From the NCBI GenBank assembly GCA_035298905.1, contig DATGXQ010000200.1, forward strand, positions 1 through 5,027: 5,027 nucleotides of DNA, in the 5' to 3' direction. Below are positions 1 through 5,027 of this stretch, piece by piece. Made by a program: the position numbers and the translations under genes. The first letter of the stretch is position 1. The number at the start of each line of letters is the position of its first letter. Source of the stretch: DATGXB01 sp035298905. GTDB lineage: Bacteria > Cyanobacteriota > Cyanobacteriia > Cyanobacteriales > Nostocaceae. The notes beneath the pieces were generated by a model. It had not been told where the DNA came from. It did no database searches and saw nothing but the letters and a program-made list of their open reading frames with translations.

Positions 1-642
1 GTAAGAATGCAGATAATGGGAAACATAACCAACACGAATTTTTTGGTTAGGTTGTAATTTAGGCATAGATACAGGAACAACCCATTGGGGAAAGTTAGCC
101 GCCATGATTTGATGTACTAAATTTCCGTATTGGCGTTGTAAGTCTATATCATTTTGTGCCTGATAAGATAGATAAAAATTAGTCAGCCGATTAATACCAG
201 CTAAAGAACTCTGTTGTTCTTCAATAGTATTGAGAGAAGTTTCTGCAATTAAAGTTTGCAAACCTTGAGTGTAGCGTTGACGATAAACTGTTATTTCCTC
301 TGGGTTATTGTAAATAGAGGGGACAGTTAAATGTTTCAGAAGTCGAAAAGTATAATCATCAGGTAGACATTGACAAGCCTTATCCGCGTAGTAAATTGCC
401 TCTTCAGTACGCCCATTACGCCGCAAATCAATAATTAATGTAAAATGCAGTCTACCATCTGTAGGGTGATGTTGAATGCCTTGTTCAAGAGTCTGAAAAT
501 ACTCATCTAGTAAGTTTAAGTTCCTATAGCACTGGCTTAAATTCCAGTAAATATCAGCACTACCTTGACCTAATTCTATCAATTTTTGAAATGAGGCGAT
601 CGCTTCCTGCCATCGCCCTTGACTGAAAAGTTTTTTACTCAA
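1..642 (-). CDS. TPR-GT41 (SPINDLY/O-GlcNAc transferase-like) glycosyltransferase, 5' part; C-terminal catalytic domain outside window
   Basis: The minus strand is open for 214 codons from a TTG at 640-642 to the left edge, with no stop. Residues 3-24 look like a TPR helix pair (LFSQGRWQEAIASFQ), followed by two 34-residue TPR-like units at about 29-62 and 63-96. Residues 97-194 resemble the linker of bacterial TPR-GT41 proteins (VYRQRY..GL..LI; YGNLVHQIMAANFPQW). Residues 201-208, KIRVGYVS, match the opening strand of the GT41 catalytic domain; nearly all of that domain lies outside the window. GT41 enzymes transfer a sugar, often GlcNAc, to protein Ser/Thr; donor and target here are unknown. 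Start choice is uncertain: no in-frame ATG occurs before about residue 180, and an in-frame TAA at 658-660 bounds the frame. TTG overlaps the upstream TGA (TTGA), suggesting coupled translation. Alternatively this frame is the continuation of the large upstream ORF through the T9 run. Confidence 0.85.
   Translation of the reverse strand, partial: MSKKLFSQGRWQEAIASFQKLIELGQGSADIYWNLSQCYRNLNLLDEYFQTLEQGIQHHPTDGRLHFTLIIDLRRNGRTEEAIYYADKACQCLPDDYTFRLLKHLTVPSIYNNPEEITVYRQRYTQGLQTLIAETSLNTIEEQQSSLAGINRLTNFYLSYQAQNDIDLQRQYGNLVHQIMAANFPQWVVPVSMPKLQPNQKIRVGYVSHYLHSY
596..603. repeat. HIP1 core octamer GCGATCGC
   Basis: The palindrome GCGATCGC lies inside the first TPR helix of the GT41-like gene. HIP1 (GCGATCGC, often flanked to GGCGATCGCC) is highly over-represented in many cyanobacterial genomes; one copy in 5 kb of AT-rich DNA supports, but does not prove, a cyanobacterial source. 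One flank matches the extended form (G595), the other does not (T604). Confidence 0.75.
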
Positions 643-3600
643 GCAAAAAAAAACTCTTTATCTTGTTCTTGAATAAAGCTGCTTAATGGATATGATGCCA
701 GAGTATCGGCTTTTACTTGTATCAGTGCTTGTTGATTTTCATTCTCTAAAATAATTCGCCCACGAATATGAGGTAGTAAAGCGTTCCACTGAACATCAGC
801 CAAATTTAGCACCAGAGAAATTTCTAAACCATCAGTCAAATCTAAATCTTCTTCCATAAGAAGACTCATGGTGACGCTAGATAGAAATAACTCCGCATCT
901 TCCCCAGAAATACCAGTAGTATCAATTAGTAAAGTCGTTTTGTCACTATCAGTATGAGTTGCTAATGTTCTAATTACTTGTGCTAACTCTAAACCGATGG
1001 ACTCTTCCGACGCTGACCAGTCAGGGAATATAATAAAATTAATTTCTTTTAAATTTAGCTGTAAGAGAGTAGCATCAATTAAAACAGAACTGACAATATC
1101 TGCCATTTTCGCCCAAGAAAACTTTTGTGCCTGCACTAAACCCGCAGTAATTAATGATTGACGCACAGCAGGTTTTTGTACTTCACATAGTGCATTTGCT
1201 AGTCCATCTACATCATCATCTTTTACATAGATGGCTGCTTCTCCCGCCACCTCTGGAAGTGAAGCATTAGGACAAGTAATTACAGGACAACCACAAGCCA
1301 TTGCTTCAGCTACAGGCATTCCAAAACCTTCATATTTAGATGGAAAAACTAACGCAACTGCACCAGAATAAGCTATTGCTAACTCTTCATCGCTGAGTTG
1401 TAAAGTATGAACAACACTACCAGATGTACAGGCTCTAAATTCAGGTGTTAAAGCGTTACCTACTCCCGTGCAAACTATATCAAAGCCGTAGCTGCTAGTA
1501 AGTTTTGCAAAAGCCTGAAAGAATAAAATACCATTTTTATAACCGCTACCTGTACCAACTAAAAGAAAATAAGGTTTGCTAATACCGTATTTAGTCTTAA
1601 AACTATTAATTGCTTCAGATTTGGCAGGTAAAAAAGTAGCTGGAACACCGCAATGAGCTACAGTAACAGCTTCATTTGGTATATCTGGGAAACACGTTAC
1701 AAGATCACGGGCTGTATGTTCAGAAATTGTTATATATGCGGAAGCTTGCTGAATAGCTTGATGCTTTTCTCTCCACATGGGGTTATTCATATCCCACCCC
1801 ATAACCTCTGGAATCATATCATAAGCCATGAATACAGAAGGTGTGGTTATAGGTGTAGTGTAGTAAGAGGAAATAAACAAATCTGCTCCTTCAGCATCAC
1901 AGATTTGTTGGAGCATTTGTTTATCAGCATCAGTATTGTTATAGTCATAATGCTCTATACTCTGATATCTAATCCCAGGAATTTTAGGGGCAGTACCAGC
2001 ACGATCAAGCACAACTATATGTTTAGCAAAGCCGTTACTCACCCATTCTTCTAGTAAAGATTTCCAGACCCGTGCAATACCAGTTTGATAGAGTTGAAAA
2101 AATACACCATCAATTATAATATTGGGAGTTATTTTGCCAATATTAAGTGTTTTTTGAAACCACACTCCAGTGTAGTCAATTTGTTGCAATAAAAATTGTT
2201 CTCGTTTTTGTCGTTCAAAATCATGTAATGCCTTTTTACAACCTTCCCAATGTCCATAGTCATCTACCTGAATGAAGCCATTAGGAACAACGTTTTCATA
2301 AAGATTATTGAAAATATCTAAAGTTGATTCATACCAGTCACCATCGGCATGAAGTAATGCAATATCGCCTATTTTGGATTTATATTGAGGTAAAGTTTGA
2401 GCAAATAATCCCTTAACTGGTACAACAATATCCTTTATTTGTAATTGTTGACAAATTGCATCTAAATTTTCAGCAATTGGGGCTTTTAAAGTACCTACTC
2501 CAAAATCTGTTAAGTTTGCAATAACTCCGTTATGTTTATCAAATTCAGTCGGATCAGGCATTCCCTCAAAAGTATCACAAGCATAAACTAATCTTGGGCG
2601 TAAGCTATAGCGCTGAATAATAACTGCTAAAAGTGCAGCAGCCCCTCCTTTATAAGTTCCACACTCAACAAAGTTGCCGGGTATGTCCTCCAAACAAATT
2701 TGTTTGGCCAGAGAATAAATTGAAAAAAGTCTCTCTTCACTTAACAGTGTGTAGGGACGAACTGTAGAGAGAATTTCAAGAAATTCTTCTTTTGGTTTGT
2801 CTTTTTGTACTGAACCACTGACAAAATAGTGTTTTAAATGTTCAGGTAAAGTCCACTTAACCCTGGGATCAGGTTGATGTTGCACTGGTTCAATATTTCC
2901 ACGCCAAGCAACACCCATAATTTGCATAGTTTGGTAAACCATTGTGTTCCATCCCTTTTGCCTAAAGTAGTCCAAACCTTGGGCTACATCGGGAGAATTT
3001 AAGTCATGAAATAGAACTAAGGCATCAGCCTCTGCCAATTTTTCACAAATCATCGCATCATTTAACGGCCCTGGCGCTTCATGATCACCATCAATGAAAA
3101 TTAATGACCATTTACGGTTTAATTGAGTAGCTAAATCTTCTACTTTTTTAGGGCTATAACCACCAACTAGATTTACGAAGTTAATGACATCAGCAGCTTG
3201 AAGAGAACTGCTCACACTTTGATAAAAATCTTCTCTTTCTAAAAGAGGATCTATAACATCTAATTCAACTCCTGCCAAAGCTAGATGGCAAGCAGACCAA
3301 CCTAGCCAACAACCTATTTCTAATGCTTTTTTACCCTTAAATTTCAGGGCTGTATTATAGAGAATATGAGCCTCATCTCGACTGAGGAAACCTACTGTTG
3401 GCTGTCGCTTATCTACATACCAATTATGAGTGATTTCTCGGCGTAAGTAAGCCCATTTACAGGTATTGGGATTACCTACTTCCATATTAGGAAAATATTT
3501 ATCAGGTTGAATAATTTTAAAACCAGGATAAACATAATCGTTTGCAGGTAATAGTGCTTTTTCAACTACTTCTACAGTTTCTTGTATCATTCGTTCTTCT

Positions 3601-4691
3601 TTAAACATATTTTCTGCTCTCTGCTTACAAGATTGACCAATATACTGACGTAATTGAGGATTCATTGCCCAATCTTCAATTGTTTCTACTAAGTCTTTAA
3701 CTGTGGTTTTTGGGTCAACTTTAGGATCAGTAATTAATTTGCCTGTTTCCCCTAGTTCTTCTGGTATACCACTCACAGATGAAGCAATTACTGGTAATCC
3801 TTTGGCCATAGCTTCCATAACACACAAAGGCATTCCTTCTAACAGAGAAGGAAATACAAAAATATCAGCTACATTTAGCCAATCTAAAACATTAGATATC
3901 TGTCCTAGAAATATAACTTTATTGCTAATTCCTAAATTTTCAACTGCTGCTTTTAGTTCGTTTTCTAGCTCTGGTTGAAAAATTCCAGAGCCAGCCCATA
4001 CAAAGTAGATTTGAGACCACACCGGTCTAGTCATCAAATGTTTAATAGCTTCTAATTGATACTGATAACCTTTTCTTGTTTCTATGCGGGCGCAAGTGAA
4101 GCAAACTACAGCCTCTAAAGGAATATTATACTTTTGACGCAAAAGGTTACATACGGACAGGTCACGCTCAGTAAAATATTCTTCAGGCCTTCCGTAGTAA
4201 ATAACTTCACCTTTTAACTTAGGAAGCTTAAAGAGTTTGTACAATAGATTTAGATTATCACCAGAGACAGCAATTACTGATCTAGCTTGAGCATATTGAT
4301 AGAATAGCTCATCTAAGTATGTAGCGTATTGTTCGGATAAATGAGGCTCTACCAATCCTTCGACAATAATATATGGAATGTCAAACTGAATAGCAACTTT
4401 TTTAATTAAGAAATTAGCGAAAGGGTTAGTATTACTAAAAATGATTATATCTGGCTTACTGTCTGGATGATTGAAAATATTTGGCAATAATTTAATAGTG
4501 GACTCTTCTAAAAAAATATGTTCAATTCCTAACTGCTCTTGAAAAGTAATCACTTCCTTATCAAATGGTTGCGGTTGAAGACAAGTGACACGATAACCTA
4601 ATTTTCTTAATGCACCTAAGAGGGAATTATTATATTGCGCTACTCCACCAACCCCAGGATCTTGTGTAGATAATAAAATATGTTTACCCAT
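639..4691 (-). CDS. Four-enzyme glycan protein: GT4 glycosyltransferase - SAM methyltransferase - TylF-type methyltransferase - GT4 glycosyltransferase - unassigned module
   Basis: 1350 residues, no signal peptide or membrane segment seen, so probably cytoplasmic. Residues 1-385 are a GT-B fold GT4 domain: N-terminal GGV loop (15-17), donor-side RKG (206-208), and the EX7E motif E285/E293. Residues 430-600 are a class I methyltransferase resembling Methyltransf_24: EIGCWLG (458-464), acidic D481, IDGDH (533-537), FHD (561-563). Residues 640-848 resemble TylF/MycF O-methyltransferases: VECGTYKGG (675-683), DTFEGMP (706-712), ADGDWYEST (782-790), DDYG (810-813); the aspartates match the family's metal site. 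Residues 856-1212 are a second GT4 domain of mannosyltransferase-like type: tGIaRV (861-875 region), YKN (1051-1053), EX7E E1121/E1129. Residues 1215-1345 form an unassigned alpha/beta module. Start is fixed by an in-frame TAA at 4701-4703; no clear Shine-Dalgarno is seen. It likely builds a methylated sugar chain; substrates are unknown. Confidence 0.93.
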   Translation of the reverse strand: MGKHILLSTQDPGVGGVAQYNNSLLGALRKLGYRVTCLQPQPFDKEVITFQEQLGIEHIFLEESTIKLLPNIFNHPDSKPDIIIFSNTNPFANFLIKKVAIQFDIPYIIVEGLVEPHLSEQYATYLDELFYQYAQARSVIAVSGDNLNLLYKLFKLPKLKGEVIYYGRPEEYFTERDLSVCNLLRQKYNIPLEAVVCFTCARIETRKGYQYQLEAIKHLMTRPVWSQIYFVWAGSGIFQPELENELKAAVENLGISNKVIFLGQISNVLDWLNVADIFVFPSLLEGMPLCVMEAMAKGLPVIASSVSGIPEELGETGKLITDPKVDPKTTVKDLVETIEDWAMNPQLRQYIGQSCKQRAENMFKEERMIQETVEVVEKALLPANDYVYPGFKIIQPDKYFPNMEVGNPNTCKWAYLRREITHNWYVDKRQPTVGFLSRDEAHILYNTALKFKGKKALEIGCWLGWSACHLALAGVELDVIDPLLEREDFYQSVSSSLQAADVINFVNLVGGYSPKKVEDLATQLNRKWSLIFIDGDHEAPGPLNDAMICEKLAEADALVLFHDLNSPDVAQGLDYFRQKGWNTMVYQTMQIMGVAWRGNIEPVQHQPDPRVKWTLPEHLKHYFVSGSVQKDKPKEEFLEILSTVRPYTLLSEERLFSIYSLAKQICLEDIPGNFVECGTYKGGAAALLAVIIQRYSLRPRLVYACDTFEGMPDPTEFDKHNGVIANLTDFGVGTLKAPIAENLDAICQQLQIKDIVVPVKGLFAQTLPQYKSKIGDIALLHADGDWYESTLDIFNNLYENVVPNGFIQVDDYGHWEGCKKALHDFERQKREQFLLQQIDYTGVWFQKTLNIGKITPNIIIDGVFFQLYQTGIARVWKSLLEEWVSNGFAKHIVVLDRAGTAPKIPGIRYQSIEHYDYNNTDADKQMLQQICDAEGADLFISSYYTTPITTPSVFMAYDMIPEVMGWDMNNPMWREKHQAIQQASAYITISEHTARDLVTCFPDIPNEAVTVAHCGVPATFLPAKSEAINSFKTKYGISKPYFLLVGTGSGYKNGILFFQAFAKLTSSYGFDIVCTGVGNALTPEFRACTSGSVVHTLQLSDEELAIAYSGAVALVFPSKYEGFGMPVAEAMACGCPVITCPNASLPEVAGEAAIYVKDDDVDGLANALCEVQKPAVRQSLITAGLVQAQKFSWAKMADIVSSVLIDATLLQLNLKEINFIIFPDWSASEESIGLELAQVIRTLATHTDSDKTTLLIDTTGISGEDAELFLSSVTMSLLMEEDLDLTDGLEISLVLNLADVQWNALLPHIRGRIILENENQQALIQVKADTLASYPLSSFIQEQDKEFFFA
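645..653 (-). other. Homopolymer T9 (coding strand) at gene junction; candidate slippage or frameshift site
   Basis: Nine consecutive A on the plus strand read as TTT TTT TTT in the large ORF, followed by GCT TGA. Re-reading one T (-1 frame), or one added T, gives TGC TTG AGT and enters the open TPR-GT41 frame without a stop. The run contains a T TTT TTT heptamer in the phase needed for tandem -1 ribosomal slippage, and nine-base A/T runs are known to permit RNA polymerase slippage in bacteria. Whether slippage happens, or the run length is simply wrong in the assembly, cannot be told from this sequence. A weak five-base stem (639-643 with 618-622) follows directly, but it is too weak to count as a stimulator. 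Confidence 0.45.
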
Positions 4692-4762
4692 GTTTATTAA
4701 TTAGTTATAGCTAAAATTAGATTGGTGTGATTTTAATTAAAAAATAACATATTTGCTGCATA
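4692..4762 (-). promoter_or_regulatory. A/T-rich intergenic gap; weak sigma70-like promoter candidate only
   Basis: This 71-bp gap separates the TPR gene's stop from the ATG of the large gene. On the minus strand TATAAC (4704-4709) is a -10-like hexamer, with ATCACA (4726-4731) 16 bases upstream as a poor -35 (four of six matches to TTGACA). A transcript from it would have a leader of only about five bases. No stable hairpin with a T run (terminator) and no GTA-N8-TAC NtcA-type site is visible, so read-through from the TPR gene is equally possible. In DNA this A/T-rich, such a match is weak evidence. Confidence 0.2.
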
Positions 4763-5027
4763 TTATTGCTTTTGTTGTTTATTTAAATTATCCAAAACAA
4801 CCTTATAATCCTGCCTATCAGGATACTGCTTCACCAGCTTTTCTAATAGTTCAGAAGCACCCTTATAATCTTGCAATTGCACACGCAGCAAAGACAGCTT
4901 CTCCAACGCCATTTGGTTATTTGGTTCTCGCTGTAAAACTAATTCGTAACCCTTGGCTTGTTCTTGCAACAAAGACTCAGGAGATTTAGTTGTAGTGACT
5001 GGCGACGGACTGTCAGTGGCTCGTTGA
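4763..5027 (-). CDS. TPR protein, C-terminal part (5' end outside window)
   Basis: The minus-strand frame is open from the right window edge to TAA at 4763-4765, giving 87 visible residues. The first 18 or so (QRATDSPSPVTTTKSPES) are rich in Ser, Thr and Pro and look like a flexible linker. Then come a TPR B-helix (AKGYELVLQREPNNQ), one complete 34-residue TPR unit (ALEKLSLLRVQLQDYKGASELLEKLVKQYPDR region) and a final capping helix ending in a Gln/Lys-rich tail. TPRs bind other proteins; no enzyme motif is present. In cyanobacteria, short TPR proteins of this form often carry an N-terminal membrane anchor before such a linker, but that part is not in the window. A TTG at 4970-4972 could be read as a start, yet the frame continues through it and would lose half a TPR, so the gene is treated as partial. 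It lies 71 bp upstream of the large gene in the same direction; a functional link is unproven. Confidence 0.82.
   Translation of the reverse strand, partial: QRATDSPSPVTTTKSPESLLQEQAKGYELVLQREPNNQMALEKLSLLRVQLQDYKGASELLEKLVKQYPDRQDYKVVLDNLNKQQKQ

Noticed and set aside
618..643. Stem 639-643/618-622 as a -1 frameshift stimulator just after the T9 run
   Set aside because: Only five base pairs with a 16-base loop of mostly A and T; too weak to support a programmed ribosomal frameshift by itself.
1653..2054. Plus-strand ORF of 133 codons
   Set aside because: It lies wholly antisense to the second GT4 domain, where motifs are well preserved; its product has no recognisable domain and a composition expected of an antisense shadow.
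3703..3978. Plus-strand ORF of 91 codons
   Set aside because: Antisense to the EX7E region of the first GT4 domain; Ser/Ile-rich product with no recognisable family.
4692..4762. Rho-independent terminator or NtcA site between the TPR gene and the large gene
   Set aside because: The only inverted repeats are short A/T palindromes such as TTAATTAA; no GC stem with T tail and no GTA-N8-TAC spacing.
4801..4870. Direct repeat CCTTATAATC at 4801-4810 and 4861-4870
   Set aside because: Both copies encode the same short peptide (QDYK) in successive TPR-type helices; explained by protein repetition, not a DNA repeat element.
4753..4989. Plus-strand ORF of 78 codons
   Set aside because: Antisense to the TPR coding sequence, whose minus-strand translation has clear TPR periodicity; no domain or supporting start signal seen on the plus strand.

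Overview
The window looks like chromosome from a filamentous, probably heterocyst-forming cyanobacterium (Nostocales type). Three things point there: AT-rich DNA, an octamer GCGATCGC (core of the cyanobacterial HIP1 repeat) at 596-603, and TPR and glycosyltransferase sequences of a cyanobacterial style. This assignment is inference from sequence character; no database was searched.

Everything recognisable is coded on the minus strand, so the genes read from high to low coordinates. Order of transcription: (1) the 3' end of a TPR gene (4763-5027, cut by the right window edge); (2) a 71-bp A/T-rich gap; (3) a 1350-residue gene (639-4691) joining two GT4-type glycosyltransferase domains around two different SAM-dependent methyltransferase domains, followed by an unassigned alpha/beta module; (4) a TPR-plus-GT41 (SPINDLY / O-GlcNAc-transferase-like) gene (1-642), cut by the left window edge just as its catalytic domain begins.

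The point most worth a second look is the junction between (3) and (4). The large ORF ends four codons after entering a run of nine T (coding strand; A9 at 645-653 on the plus strand). The next gene is open in the -1 frame directly through that run, and its only start that keeps the first TPR helix is a TTG overlapping the TGA stop (TTGA). The two may be translationally coupled genes, two halves joined by polymerase or ribosome slippage on T9, or one very large gene split by a homopolymer-length error or mutation.

Together the genes suggest a cytoplasmic multi-enzyme system that adds sugars and methylates them, on a surface glycan, glycolipid or protein. The actual acceptor and product cannot be read from the sequence. 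I saw no RNA genes, CRISPR array, insertion sequence or convincing terminator.
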